Notes: generated by a model not told the origin, from the sequence alone. Counted from the first letter of the stretch, positions 8,460 to 17,002 are shown. The stretch is 64,000 bases of DNA from Blastococcus aggregatus (GCF_900221005.1 NZ_OBQI01000004.1:62001-126000), one strand, 5' to 3'. Made by a program: numbers and translations.

Positions 8460-9428
8460 GTGGCGGAGCTGAACCGACGGCAATTGCTCGCGGCCGCCCT
8501 GGGAGCTGCCGGAACGCTGGCGGTCGGCTCCGGGGTGACCCGCGAGCTCTGGCCGCTCCTGGGCCGGGAGGACCTGGTCCCGGGGCGCACCCCACAGGTG
8601 GCGCTCCAGGAGGGGGCCTGGACGCGGGCCGCGGACCGGCTGACGTTCGCCGCGGTCGGGGACACCGGCAGCGGGGGCCGGCAGGCCATGGCCGTGGCGA
8701 ATCGGATGGCCGAGGGATACCGCGACGCTCCCTACGGCCTCGTGACCCACCTGGGGGATCTCTGCTATTACGGCAGCGTCGAGGACCGTTTCGACGACGT
8801 GTTCACCCGGCCCATGCGTCCCCTCATCGACGCCGGCGTCCGCTTCGAGCTCGCCATCGGCAACCACGACGGCGAGCTCCACCACAGCGACGAGAGCCTC
8901 GCGGAGATCGACGCAGAGCTGCGACTGCTGGGCACCCCGGCCCGGCACTACACGAGCAGTCACGGGCCGGTCGACTTCTTCTACCTCGACTCCAGCACCC
9001 CCGGCCTGTTCGGGGACGACTCGTCCGAGCAGCTGGAGTGGCTCGACGACGCCCTGGTCAGCTCCCAGAACCAGTGGAAGGTGGTCTGCATGCACCACCC
9101 GGTCTACTCGTCCGGCGCCCACGGATCGACCCCCGGCGCCGACGAGGTGCTCGAGCCGCTGCTGGCCCGCCGGAAGGTCGACCTGGTCCTCTCCGGGCAC
9201 GACCACCACTACGAGCGCACGCGGCCGCAGGACGGGGTGACCTACGTCGTCAGTGGCGGGGGCTGCAAGACCACCCCGGTCGGTCGCAGCCGCTTCACCG
9301 CCTCTGCCGCGTCGGCGCTGCAGTACCTGCACGTCGACGTCGTCGGCGACCGGATGACCGGGCGGTCGGTCCGCGCCGACGGCCGGGTGCTCGACCGGTT
9401 CGAGCTCCGCGCCCGCGAAGGACGATGA
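8460..9428 (+). CDS. Tat-exported metallophosphoesterase
   Basis: 322 residues from GTG 8460. The N-terminus LNRRQLLAAALGAAGTLA is a twin-arginine signal. The calcineurin-like fold carries all metal motifs in order: AAVGDTGSGG (Asp), HLGDLCYY (Asp), AIGNHDGE (Asn-His), MHHPVYS (His) and SGHDHHYER (His-x-His). It should hydrolyse phosphomonoesters or diesters outside the membrane with two metal ions. It follows the dikinase and its membrane partners on the same strand and overlaps the next membrane gene by ATGA, so it is part of that operon. The in-frame extension upstream of 8460 is not needed. Confidence 0.85.
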   Translation: MAELNRRQLLAAALGAAGTLAVGSGVTRELWPLLGREDLVPGRTPQVALQEGAWTRAADRLTFAAVGDTGSGGRQAMAVANRMAEGYRDAPYGLVTHLGDLCYYGSVEDRFDDVFTRPMRPLIDAGVRFELAIGNHDGELHHSDESLAEIDAELRLLGTPARHYTSSHGPVDFFYLDSSTPGLFGDDSSEQLEWLDDALVSSQNQWKVVCMHHPVYSSGAHGSTPGADEVLEPLLARRKVDLVLSGHDHHYERTRPQDGVTYVVSGGGCKTTPVGRSRFTASAASALQYLHVDVVGDRMTGRSVRADGRVLDRFELRAREGR

Positions 9429-9856
9429 CCCTCGCGCGAGCAATCGCGGGTACCTACTCGGCGCTCGTGCTGGGTGCCGTCGTAGCCCCTGCCCTGGTCC
9501 TCGAACACGCCGGGGACCGGGGTGGGCTGGGTGCCTCGGACGGCGCGGACCTCATCGGGGCCAGCATGGCCGTCGGTGTGCCGGCCGCCGCGCTGGCCTG
9601 GCGCCGAATGCGGCCGTCCGCATGGCGGAGCGGGTCCCGGACCGACGTCGGGATCGCCGGCTTGATCTCCTTCAGCGTCCTGGCGGCCGCCGCGTCGGCC
9701 CTGCCGACCCTCGTGCTGCACGCCACCACCGGCCTCGCCGCCCTGGACGCCGACTCGGGGTGGGCGGTGCCCGTGGTCTGGGCGCTCACCCAGGCCGCCG
9801 CCGTGGTCGCCGGTGAGGCGACCCACCGGGGGGTCCTGTGCTGGCTGGGCGGGTGA
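9425..9856 (+). CDS. Four-helix membrane protein at the end of the dikinase operon
   Basis: 143 residues starting at an ATG that overlaps the phosphoesterase stop. About four hydrophobic helices are seen, including YSALVLGAVVAPALVL, VGIAGLISFSVLAAAASALP and VWALTQAAAVVAGEATHRGV. It has no recognisable domain. The overlap places it in one operon with the phosphoesterase, for which it may be a membrane partner. Confidence 0.7.
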   Translation: MTLARAIAGTYSALVLGAVVAPALVLEHAGDRGGLGASDGADLIGASMAVGVPAAALAWRRMRPSAWRSGSRTDVGIAGLISFSVLAAAASALPTLVLHATTGLAALDADSGWAVPVVWALTQAAAVVAGEATHRGVLCWLGG

Positions 9857-9869
9857 CCTCCGGTCCGGA

Positions 9870-9885
9870 TGTCACCGGACCGTAA
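9870..9885 (-). promoter_or_regulatory. Direct-repeat operator L1 (TTACG-N6-TGACA on the minus strand)
   Basis: On the plus strand this reads TGTCA-N6-CGTAA. A nearly identical block lies before the PAP2 gene (11710). A GGGTA element follows 34 bp later at 9915, resembling the -10 box of SigB/SigF promoters, ahead of the phosphatase at 9932. Confidence 0.5.
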
Positions 9886-9931
9886 GGCGGTGCACCGTTC
9901 GGGCTGCCGGCCATGGGTAGGCACGGACACC

Positions 9932-11350
9932 ATGCCCGACACGCACTTCGAACCGTTCGTCCACCTCGTCGACCTCACCTCCGACCGCGCTCTGATCGCC
10001 TGGGGCGGCTTCTGGTTCCGCTGCGACGACCCAGACGGCCGGTGGCGGGTGGTCGGGGACAGCGAGCTGCATGAAGTCGACGCCGGCCGGAACGGCAGCA
10101 TGGGCGCTCGCTCCCAGACGTACGGCGAGGCACTCGTGGAGGTCCTGGACCCGGCGGGCCGGTTGGTCGCCGACAGCAGGACCGACACGGCCAACCACGT
10201 CTGGGTCGATGGCCTGGAGCCCGACACGGAGTACCGGTACCGCATCACGGTGGACGGCCGTCCCTGGGCGGAGGGGCCGAGGATGGACTGGGGCCCGGTC
10301 CCTCGTGGTGGGCTCGACCTGCGCCCGGGTGGGCGGTCCTACTCGATGAAGTTCCGGACCCACCCGCCGGCCGATGTTGCGGCACCGTTGGCCTTCGCGG
10401 TGCTGGGTGACTACGGCATCGGCATCCTGGCCGACGTCGAGAGCAGCCGTCGGCAGCGCCGGGTCGCCGACGTCCTCGACCGGCTCACCGAGAATCCGGG
10501 CATCCGGTTGGTGATCGCCACGGGGGACAACGTCTACGCCAGCGCCGGGAGGCGCGGGCCGGAGGGAAGCGGCGACCACGACGCGGACTGGTACGGCAGC
10601 TTCTACCAGCCCTACCGCTACGCCCTCGCCCGCCTGCCGGTCTACCCCGCGGTCGGCAACCACGACACCAGCGACGAGGAGTCGAGCGATCATCGCGATC
10701 AGATCCGGGACAACTTCCACACCGACGCGCGCTTCTCCCCCGAGGTCGCCGGCGCACGGGCCTCGGTGGACCCCGGGTTGTTCTACCGGTTCGCCTTCGG
10801 TGCCGACGTCGAGTTCGTCTGCATCGACACCTCACTGGCCGACTCGCTGCCGACGAAGCACTTCTTCGAGCACCGCCGGCACAGCGCCTTCCTCGACGAG
10901 GCCTTCCCAGAGGGGCCGGGCCCGCGGTGGCGGATCCCCTTCTCGCACCATCCCGTCTACTGCGCGGGACCGCACCACCCCAACACCGGCTCGATGATCG
11001 ACCACCTGGTGCCGCTCTTCGCCCGCTCCGGGGTGCGCACGGCCTTCGCCGGGCACGAGCACAATTTCCAGCTCTCCCAGGTCGGAGGCATCCACTACTT
11101 CCTGACCGGCGCCGGTGGGCAGCTCCGCGAGGAGGTGCCGAACGGTTTCGCAGAGGCGATGACGACGGCGTGGGCGGCCCAGGCGCATCTCCTGCTGGCC
11201 AGCATCGACGGCGGGTCCATGACGGTCACGCCGCTGACAGCCCTGAGGCCCGACGGGGAGCCCGAGGCCATGACGCCGCAGGCTCCGGAGGGCGTCGTCG
11301 TCGAGGTCCCCTTCGTCGTCGCCGCGCCCGACCGGCCGGTCGTCCGGTGA
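9932..11350 (+). CDS. Purple-acid-phosphatase-like metallophosphoesterase
   Basis: 472 residues from ATG 9932, with no signal peptide. Residues 1-145 form a fibronectin-type/PAP N-terminal domain ending in TEYRYRITVDG. The catalytic domain follows with AVLGDYGIG (Asp), ATGDNVYAS (Asp, Asn), AVGNHDTSD (Asn-His), FSHHPVYCAG (His) and AFAGHEHNFQL (His-x-His). The Tyr of GDYG is the charge-transfer Tyr position of purple acid phosphatases. A phosphatase role is well supported; the substrate and the apparent lack of a signal peptide are open questions. It is a single-gene unit behind operator L1 and a GGGTA promoter-like box. Confidence 0.8.
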   Translation: MPDTHFEPFVHLVDLTSDRALIAWGGFWFRCDDPDGRWRVVGDSELHEVDAGRNGSMGARSQTYGEALVEVLDPAGRLVADSRTDTANHVWVDGLEPDTEYRYRITVDGRPWAEGPRMDWGPVPRGGLDLRPGGRSYSMKFRTHPPADVAAPLAFAVLGDYGIGILADVESSRRQRRVADVLDRLTENPGIRLVIATGDNVYASAGRRGPEGSGDHDADWYGSFYQPYRYALARLPVYPAVGNHDTSDEESSDHRDQIRDNFHTDARFSPEVAGARASVDPGLFYRFAFGADVEFVCIDTSLADSLPTKHFFEHRRHSAFLDEAFPEGPGPRWRIPFSHHPVYCAGPHHPNTGSMIDHLVPLFARSGVRTAFAGHEHNFQLSQVGGIHYFLTGAGGQLREEVPNGFAEAMTTAWAAQAHLLLASIDGGSMTVTPLTALRPDGEPEAMTPQAPEGVVVEVPFVVAAPDRPVVR

Positions 11351-11356
11351 GTGCGG

Positions 11357-11530
11357 TCAGGACACGACCTCGACCTCGGTGACCGCGTAGCCGGAAGCGC
11401 CGTCGGGGCGACGGGGGTGCGCTCGGCGGTCTGCACCTCGCCGAGACCGTCGGCGGCGCGTGCGGCGATCACGTGCCGCCCCGGCGTCGGGTCCCACGGC
11501 AGGTACCACGGCTCTGGACGAACTGGCCCG
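11357..11530 (-). pseudogene. Remnant of a sulfite-oxidase-type molybdopterin enzyme (C-terminal end)
   Basis: Read on the minus strand, the segment WYLPWDPTPGRHVIAARAAD followed by GLGEVQTAERTPVAP resembles the end of the Ig-like dimerisation domain of sulfite-oxidase-family enzymes. One base is missing after VAP: the expected DGASGYAVTEVEVVS and stop at 11357 lie in the adjacent frame. Nothing upstream continues the gene. It is therefore a truncated, frameshifted relic. It lies between two phosphatase genes, with no functional link. Confidence 0.55.
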
Positions 11531-11762
11531 CGTTCTGCGGACGACGCACGGACAGATGGCGGATCCGGTCGCCGTCGACCGGGCGTACGAGGCGGTGGGG
11601 ATGCTCATCGCCCTGGTACGTCGCACACCGGCGACGACGGACGCCGACCACTTCGTCGTGAGCAGCGTCGTGGCGGACATCCGACGGGCGTTCCGCACCC
11701 TGCATCCGATGTCACGGGACCGTAAGGTGTGCGGCGTTCGCGGCAGTGCCGGGCACGGGTAG
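11460..11762 (+). CDS. Doubtful short helical ORF
   Basis: From about residue 20 the frame has good coding bias and reads as helices (ALDELARVLRTTHGQMADPV, AYEAVGMLIALVRR, VVADIRRAFRTL). The start region overlaps the sulfite-oxidase relic on the other strand and the end runs through operator L2, which is unusual for a live gene. It may be a fragment of a larger helical protein. No family is recognised. Confidence 0.3.
   Translation: MRRSRAAPASGPTAGTTALDELARVLRTTHGQMADPVAVDRAYEAVGMLIALVRRTPATTDADHFVVSSVVADIRRAFRTLHPMSRDRKVCGVRGSAGHG
11710..11725 (-). promoter_or_regulatory. Direct-repeat operator L2 (TTACG-N6-TGACA on the minus strand)
   Basis: It matches operator L1 closely, including the shared GGACCGTAAGG core, a CGTTCG element and a GGGTAG box (11757) placed 36 bp after the second half-site. 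It stands before the double PAP2 gene at 11773. Confidence 0.5.
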
Positions 11763-11772
11763 CTCGAAGACG

Positions 11773-13266
11773 ATGCGATCAACCCACGCTGCGAGGCCAA
11801 CCCTGGACGATCCCGCTGCCACCACCGGGATCGGCCGCTTCGAGTCACGGGCGTTCCTCGGCTGGCTGGCGGTCCTGCTCGGCGCGGTGCCGTTCCTGCT
11901 CCTGTGGTTGCTCGTCCAGCGCTCGTGGGCGCCGCTGTCGACCGTCGACGGTGACGTGGCGGCGGACCTGAACGCCACCGTGCGGGACTCCCCGGCACTG
12001 GTCGGTGTGCTCAGGGCGGTGACCTCCCTGGGCGACACGGGGACGGCGGTGCTGCTCTTCGTCCTGGCGACGCTCTTCCTGATCATCCGGCAGCAGCGAC
12101 GGCTGGCCGCTTTCACCGCCACCACGGGTGTCGGCCTGGCCGTCCTGGGGCCGCTGACCAAGGCGATCGTCGACCGGGCCCGTCCCGTGGTCGAGTCCCC
12201 GGTGGTCGAGACACCGTCGAACGCCAGCTTCCCCAGTGGCCACGCGATGACCGCGCTGGTGACCTATGGCCTGCTGCTGATGCTCGCGTTGCCCGCGGTG
12301 CGCCGGTCGCTGCGGCCCTGGCTCGTGGCCGGCACCGCGCTCGTCGTCGTCGCCGTCGGGTTCACCCGGTTGGCGCTAGGAGTGCACTTCGTGTCCGACG
12401 TGCTCGCCGGGTGGGCACTGGGCGCCGGCTGGCTGGCGGTCACCGCGGCCTCCTTCCGGGCATGGCAGCACAGCAGGGGGGTGGACCCCCGCGAGCCCCT
12501 GGACCCGCTGGACATCGACCCGGGCGCGGAGCCGCACCTGGCCGCCGAGGTGGGGTTGGACCGGCAACAGGCGCGGGCGGCCGCCCTCCGGCTGCTCGCG
12601 GTGGCGGCCGGGATCTTCGCGCTCGTCACCGCGCTCGGTCTGCTGGTCACGGTGGTCCTGGCGGACACCTGGCTGGGCCGCTTCGACCGCGCTGTCGTCG
12701 GGTGGTTCGTCGGGATCCGCAGCTCCGGGCTGACCACGGTCATGGAGTGGGTCAGCGGGCTGTCCGGTACGCCTGCCGTGATCGCCGTCGGGCTCACCGC
12801 GGCCGTGCTGGGTCTGGCTGTGACCGCCAGGTGGCAGCCTGCCGTGTTCGTGGCGGTCACCCTGGGCGGAGAGGTGGCGCTGTACTTCTTCAGCGCCCAG
12901 GTCGTCAGCCGGACCCGCCCGGCAGTGGCCGACCTGACCTCGAACCTGCCGAGCGGGGCGAGTTGGCCGTCGGGCCACGCGGCGGCGGCCGCGGCGCTGT
13001 ACGGGGCGGTCGCTGCGCTCGTCATCGCCTACCACCGCGGTCGGTGGCGGTGGGCGGTCCTCGCGCTGCCGTTGCTGCTGGCCCCGGCGATCGCGGTGTC
13101 CCGCATCTACGTCGCGGCCCACTACCCGACCGACGTGCTGGCCGGCCTGTTGCTCGGGGGGCTGTGGGTGTACTGCTGCGCACGGCTGGTCCTGCCCCGC
13201 GGAGACCACCGCGAGCAGCTGGGCACCCGGCCGGCGCCGGTGCGGCCTGGAGCGGTGCGCCGATGA
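11773..13266 (+). CDS. Tandem double PAP2 membrane phosphatase
   Basis: 497 residues containing two complete PAP2 units in one chain. Unit 1 has KAIVDRARP, SFPSGHAMT (about residue 155) and TRLALGVHFVSDVLAG. Unit 2 has SRTRPAVAD, SWPSGHAAA (about residue 400) and SRIYVAAHYPTDVLAG. All three catalytic motifs (Arg; Ser-Gly-His; Arg-x5-His-x3-Asp) are present in both, so both could be active. Each unit has about six membrane helices; an acidic linker (DPREPLDPLDIDPGAEP) joins them. The family dephosphorylates lipid phosphates, typically undecaprenyl pyrophosphate. It overlaps the hydrolase gene by ATGA in an operon of three. Confidence 0.88.
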   Translation: MRSTHAARPTLDDPAATTGIGRFESRAFLGWLAVLLGAVPFLLLWLLVQRSWAPLSTVDGDVAADLNATVRDSPALVGVLRAVTSLGDTGTAVLLFVLATLFLIIRQQRRLAAFTATTGVGLAVLGPLTKAIVDRARPVVESPVVETPSNASFPSGHAMTALVTYGLLLMLALPAVRRSLRPWLVAGTALVVVAVGFTRLALGVHFVSDVLAGWALGAGWLAVTAASFRAWQHSRGVDPREPLDPLDIDPGAEPHLAAEVGLDRQQARAAALRLLAVAAGIFALVTALGLLVTVVLADTWLGRFDRAVVGWFVGIRSSGLTTVMEWVSGLSGTPAVIAVGLTAAVLGLAVTARWQPAVFVAVTLGGEVALYFFSAQVVSRTRPAVADLTSNLPSGASWPSGHAAAAAALYGAVAALVIAYHRGRWRWAVLALPLLLAPAIAVSRIYVAAHYPTDVLAGLLLGGLWVYCCARLVLPRGDHREQLGTRPAPVRPGAVRR

Positions 13267-14267
13267 GTCGTCGCACGGTCTGGTCGGTTCCGGTGGCCGT
13301 CACCTCGATGGTCGCCCTGCGTCACCTCTGGACCCGTCGGCTGGCGGCCCGGACGACCGGCACCCCGCCCTCGGTACGCACCGATGACGGCGTGCGGCTG
13401 CACACGGAGGTCGCGGGACCCGCCGACGCCGGGACGACGGTCGTCTTCACCCACGGCTTCGCAGCCCGCGCCTCGGTGTTCGACCACCAGTGGGCCGCTC
13501 TGCGTGCATCCGTGAGGCTGGTCCGCTACGACCAGCGCGGGCACGGGGCCAGTGGGTGGGCAGGCCTCCGCTCCAGCACCGTCGAACGCCTGGGCCGCGA
13601 CCTCGGTCAGGTGGTCGACGCCCTGGGCGGAGCAGGCCGCGTCGTGGTGGTCGGTCACTCGATGGGCGGCATGGCCGTCCTGGCACTCGCCCGACTCCGG
13701 CCGGAGCTCTTCGGCCGACGGATCGCCGGAGCCGCCCTGCTGTCGACCCGTGCCACTCCACTGGCTGCGCATCTGGACAGCTCGGGGGCGGCGCTGCGGG
13801 TCCGTCTCGCCCTGGCCGCGGCCGGCGCCTGGCTGGTGTGGTTCGCCGCGCCCCTCGTGCAGGCCCTGCACCCGTTCCGCTCGCGCATTGGCCGGGGGCT
13901 CCTGCGCCGGCGACTGTTCGCCGGCGAGCCGGGCGACGCGCTCGGTCGGGCGCAGGACATGTGGGTCCAGACCCCGGTGGTGGTGCTGTCGGCCTACGCC
14001 CGCAGCCTCGCCCACTACGACGCCCGGGCCGCGGTGAGCGCACTGCGCACCGTGCCGGTGCTGGTCCTCGCCGGCAGCGACGACGCGACGATCCCCGCGC
14101 GGTCGGCGGGATGGCTCGCCGACCACATCGGCGGGCGCACCCGATTGGTCCTGGTGCCCGGCGCCGGGCACATGGTCAACGTGACCCACGCCGCCGCAGT
14201 CGACGCGGCGTTGCACGACCTGCTCGCCGACGTACGGGCGGACCCCGACGGAAGGACGACAACGTGA
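13263..14267 (+). CDS. Alpha/beta hydrolase
   Basis: 334 residues starting at an ATG that overlaps the PAP2 stop. An N-terminal hydrophobic stretch may be a membrane anchor. The fold has the oxyanion motif THGF, RYDQRGHGAS after strand 4, the nucleophile elbow GHSMGG (Ser), a catalytic Asp in LAGSDDATIP and the catalytic His in VPGAGHMVN. It is probably a lipase or esterase. Its position between a lipid-phosphate phosphatase and a membrane phosphoesterase suggests a lipid-related substrate. It overlaps the next gene by GTGA. Confidence 0.85.
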   Translation: MSRRTVWSVPVAVTSMVALRHLWTRRLAARTTGTPPSVRTDDGVRLHTEVAGPADAGTTVVFTHGFAARASVFDHQWAALRASVRLVRYDQRGHGASGWAGLRSSTVERLGRDLGQVVDALGGAGRVVVVGHSMGGMAVLALARLRPELFGRRIAGAALLSTRATPLAAHLDSSGAALRVRLALAAAGAWLVWFAAPLVQALHPFRSRIGRGLLRRRLFAGEPGDALGRAQDMWVQTPVVVLSAYARSLAHYDARAAVSALRTVPVLVLAGSDDATIPARSAGWLADHIGGRTRLVLVPGAGHMVNVTHAAAVDAALHDLLADVRADPDGRTTT

Positions 14268-15145
14268 GGCGCCTGCTGCTCCGCATCGGTCTGGCGCTGG
14301 GGACGCTCCTCGCCCTGCTGCTGGCCTACGGCGTGTTGATCGAGCCGCGGCTGATCCTCGACGAGGTGCACGCCGAGGTCTCCCTGCCGCACCTGGGCGA
14401 GGAACTGGGCGGAACGGAGATCGCCGTCCTCTCCGACGTGCAGCTGGGCATGTGGTTCGCCAACCGCGGGATGGTCGAGCGCGCGGTGGAGACGACCGTG
14501 GAAGCCGAACCGGACGTCGTCCTGCTCGGCGGGGACTTCGTCTACAGCACCGACCCGACCATCGAGACGCAGATCGACACGCTCCTGGACCTCCTCGAGC
14601 CGCTCATCGAGTCCGGGATCCCCACCTACGCCGTGCTCGGCAACCACGACTACAAGGTGGATGCAGCCGACGAGCTGACCAGCGCGCTGGAGGGTGCCGG
14701 CATCCCGGTGCTGCGGAACGCCGCCGCCCCGGTGCCCGGACCGGTCGACGACCCGGCCGCTCAGCTCTACGTCGTGGGCATCGGTCCAGACCTCCCCAAC
14801 CGTGTCGATGTGGACGCCGCCCTGGCCGACGTCCCGGACGACGCGCCGCGGGTGGTGCTCATGCACAACCCCACCGTCTTCGACCGGCTGCCGGCCGGCA
14901 GCGCTCCGCTCACGGTGGCCGGACACACGCACTGCGGACAGGTAGCCCTGCCCGGCACACCGGACTGGGCCTACCTGGCACTGACGAGCGAGGAGCGGAT
15001 CGTCGCGGACGGCTGGGCCCCGGAGGACCACGGCGCCGAGGGGAACCGGATGTTCGTCACCTGCGGGATCGGCTTCAGCGTCGTCCCCCTCCGGATCAAC
15101 GCCCCTCCCCAGGTCGCCTTCTTCACACTGCAGCCGGAGGAGTGA
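14264..15145 (+). CDS. Membrane-anchored metallophosphoesterase (YkuE-like)
   Basis: 293 residues from GTG 14264, with GGAAGGAC as ribosome site. One N-terminal helix (LALGTLLALLLAYGVLIEP) anchors the catalytic domain outside. Motifs: AVLSDVQLGM, LLGGDFVY, AVLGNHDYK, LMHNPTVFD and AGHTHCGQV. The first motif is D-x-Q rather than the usual D-x-H, a variation I also associate with actinobacterial relatives; it changes one metal ligand. YkuE-type enzymes act on UDP- or lipid-linked phosphoesters. Third gene of the PAP2, hydrolase, phosphoesterase operon. Confidence 0.85.
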   Translation: MRRLLLRIGLALGTLLALLLAYGVLIEPRLILDEVHAEVSLPHLGEELGGTEIAVLSDVQLGMWFANRGMVERAVETTVEAEPDVVLLGGDFVYSTDPTIETQIDTLLDLLEPLIESGIPTYAVLGNHDYKVDAADELTSALEGAGIPVLRNAAAPVPGPVDDPAAQLYVVGIGPDLPNRVDVDAALADVPDDAPRVVLMHNPTVFDRLPAGSAPLTVAGHTHCGQVALPGTPDWAYLALTSEERIVADGWAPEDHGAEGNRMFVTCGIGFSVVPLRINAPPQVAFFTLQPEE

Positions 15146-15175
15146 GGCATGTCCCGGTCCCCCGATCAGCGCGCA

Positions 15176-15191
15176 TGACGTTTCCCTGACA
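15176..15191 (+). promoter_or_regulatory. Direct-repeat operator C (TGACG-N6-TGACA)
   Basis: 11-bp spaced half-sites, 57 bp before the hydrolase start at 15233. The spacer TTTCCC resembles that of operator B (GTTTCC). Confidence 0.55.
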
Positions 15192-15232
15192 GAGCCGCCG
15201 TCCGCACTCATGAGGCTCCGCGGGGGTGACCA

Positions 15233-16138
15233 ATGCGCATGACCGACGTGACCTCCTTCGACGGGACCCGCCTGGCACTCAGCTCGTGGGGACAGCCCGA
15301 CGGACCCGCGCTGCTGCTCGTGCACGGACTCGGTCTGTCGGCGGAGTCCTGGGGGACGGTTCCGGAGCGGCTGTCCGACCGGTACCGCGTCCTCGCCTAC
15401 GACCTCCGGGGCCACGCCCAGAGCGGTGACGCACGCTCGGGCGGCTACGCGCTGGACGCGCACGCGCGAGCCCTGGACGCCGTGCTGTCCCGCGTGGCGC
15501 CCGACGACGGCCCGGTCGTGGTGGCGGTGCACAGCCTCGGCGGCGGGATACTCCTGACCCACCTCGCCGCCGGCCCCGACGACCGGATCATCGGCGCGGT
15601 GTTCGTGGGCTCCGGGGGCTCGGGCGTCACCGCCCCGGGGCTGTCGGCGCGGCATCTGCCGACGTGGCTGCAGCAGTGGCTGCGGTGGGGCTGGTGGAAC
15701 GCGCTGCGCGGCGGCGTGTGGATCGGCCGGCTGGTGAAGCCCCTGCAGGCGCTGTCCGACCGGATGGTCCGCCGAGCCGCCTTCGCACGCGGCGAGCCCG
15801 AGGAACTCGTGGCCCAGGTCCGGGACAGTTTCCTGGGCAGCCGGCCCCGGGCCCTCGCAGGGACGACGATGGCCAGCCTGAGCCACGATGGCGTGGCACT
15901 CGGGCCGGCGCTACGTGCGCCGACGCTGCTGCTCCACGGCAGCGCCGACCCGGAGGTCCCGCAGGACGAGATCCGGGAGCTGCTGTCGGTCCTTCCGGAC
16001 GGCGAGCTCGTCACGGTGCCCGACGCAGGGCACATGCTGCCGCTCACCCATCCGGACGTCGTCGTCGCAGAGCCGCACCGGTGGATGGTCCGCGTCGCGC
16101 AGGCCGGTTCGGCGGCCGTGACCTCGCCTGACCTGTGA
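15233..16138 (+). CDS. Alpha/beta hydrolase
   Basis: 301 residues from the first of two closely spaced ATGs, with GGGGGTGA upstream. Motifs: VHGLGLSAESW (oxyanion hole), AYDLRGHAQSG, AVHSLGGG (nucleophile Ser), HGSADPEVP (Asp) and DAGHMLPLTHP (His). The cap region between strands 6 and 7 is Trp-rich (LPTWLQQWLRWGWWNALRGG). No signal peptide is present. Small-molecule esterase, lactonase or haloperoxidase-like activities are all possible. It is a single gene behind operator C and ends at the next operator. Confidence 0.82.
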   Translation: MRMTDVTSFDGTRLALSSWGQPDGPALLLVHGLGLSAESWGTVPERLSDRYRVLAYDLRGHAQSGDARSGGYALDAHARALDAVLSRVAPDDGPVVVAVHSLGGGILLTHLAAGPDDRIIGAVFVGSGGSGVTAPGLSARHLPTWLQQWLRWGWWNALRGGVWIGRLVKPLQALSDRMVRRAAFARGEPEELVAQVRDSFLGSRPRALAGTTMASLSHDGVALGPALRAPTLLLHGSADPEVPQDEIRELLSVLPDGELVTVPDAGHMLPLTHPDVVVAEPHRWMVRVAQAGSAAVTSPDL

Positions 16139-16162
16139 CAGCCCGCTGTCGAACGTGTGTCA
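16136..16162 (+). promoter_or_regulatory. Operator M: three half-sites at 11-bp steps
   Basis: TGACA (16136), TGTCG (16147) and TGTCA (16158) start exactly 11 bp apart. The first overlaps the hydrolase stop codon. The lipoprotein start is at 16269. Confidence 0.4.
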
Positions 16163-16268
16163 CAACTGCCATCAACGGCATCCCCCGACGGCTGACGGGC
16201 ACCGCAGTCCTCGTCCAGAAACCGCCGCGCACAGCCGTGTGCGGCCATCCCACGCATCGGAGGACGAC

Positions 16269-16880
16269 ATGACCAGCAACGCCGGACGCATGAGCCGCAG
16301 CAGGAAGCTCCGTGCCGGGCGCACGGCCACCGCGCTGGCGGCGGCCGTCGTGGGCATGGGCGGCCTGGCCGCCTGCAGCGACGACTCGGCGGGTCCCGAG
16401 GCCGGCGGCGTCACCGCGGAGGACCTGCAGCAGTTCGAGGATCAGTTGACCGGCCTCGAGGAGCGCGTCGGGGTCCTCGAGGGCGGGCTCGGCGAAGACG
16501 ACGAACTGGCCGGTGAGGAGGACAACGCCCTCTACGACGACACCCAGTCCTACGTCGGCCAGGAGGTGACCGTGAGCGGAGAGGTGTCGGAGATGGTGAC
16601 GACGACCGACGTCGGGAGCTCCATCCGGATCGCCGGCGAGTCCGGCGACCCGATCGCGGTCGTCTCCGCCATGCCGTCGGCAGAACTCGACGCCAACGAC
16701 GTCGTCCGGGTCACCGGAACTGTCGTGGAGGTCCAGCGGGACACCTTCGAGGAGGACTTCGGGGTCGCCGCCGACGAGCTCTTCGAGGACGCCGACGCAT
16801 GGTTCGAGGAGGAGGAGGGTGCCATCGCCATCTCCGCCGAGCGCATGGAGATCCTGCAGGCCCAGGGCCAGAACGACTGA
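16269..16880 (+). CDS. Small lipoprotein with a predicted OB-like domain (paralogue 2 of 3)
   Basis: 203 residues, with GGAGGACGAC before the ATG. The signal ends in lipobox LAACS. A predicted short coiled coil follows (DLQQFEDQLTGLEERVGVLE), then the beta domain YVGQEVTVSGEVSEMVTTTD ... RVTGTVVEVQRDTF and an acidic tail. The beta domain matches those of the lipoproteins at 4715 and 32001. This copy is the most OB-like of the three. A surface binding or sensing role is possible but unproven. It has its own operator upstream and a hairpin downstream. Confidence 0.82.
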   Translation: MTSNAGRMSRSRKLRAGRTATALAAAVVGMGGLAACSDDSAGPEAGGVTAEDLQQFEDQLTGLEERVGVLEGGLGEDDELAGEEDNALYDDTQSYVGQEVTVSGEVSEMVTTTDVGSSIRIAGESGDPIAVVSAMPSAELDANDVVRVTGTVVEVQRDTFEEDFGVAADELFEDADAWFEEEEGAIAISAERMEILQAQGQND

Positions 16881-16890
16881 CCCGTCCCAT

Positions 16891-16932
16891 CTGCGCGGGG
16901 GCGACGTCGCCGAGGCGGCGTCGTCCCCGCAG
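16891..16932 (+). terminator. Hairpin after the lipoprotein gene
   Basis: The arms CTGCGCGGGGGCGACG and CGTCGTCCCCGCAG pair with a few mismatches, 11 bp after the stop. No T-tract follows, as is common in high-GC actinobacteria. Confidence 0.5.
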
Positions 16933-17002
16933 TGCGTCAGCCGCCGAGCACGGTCGAGCGGCCGGTAGCCGGTCCCCGTGGCCGGGAGAGGAGGCAGGAG
17001 CC

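Noticed and set aside
14015-15886. A 623-residue minus-strand frame across the phosphoesterase and hydrolase genes
   Set aside because: It spans two well-supported plus-strand genes and their promoter, and has no recognisable domain.
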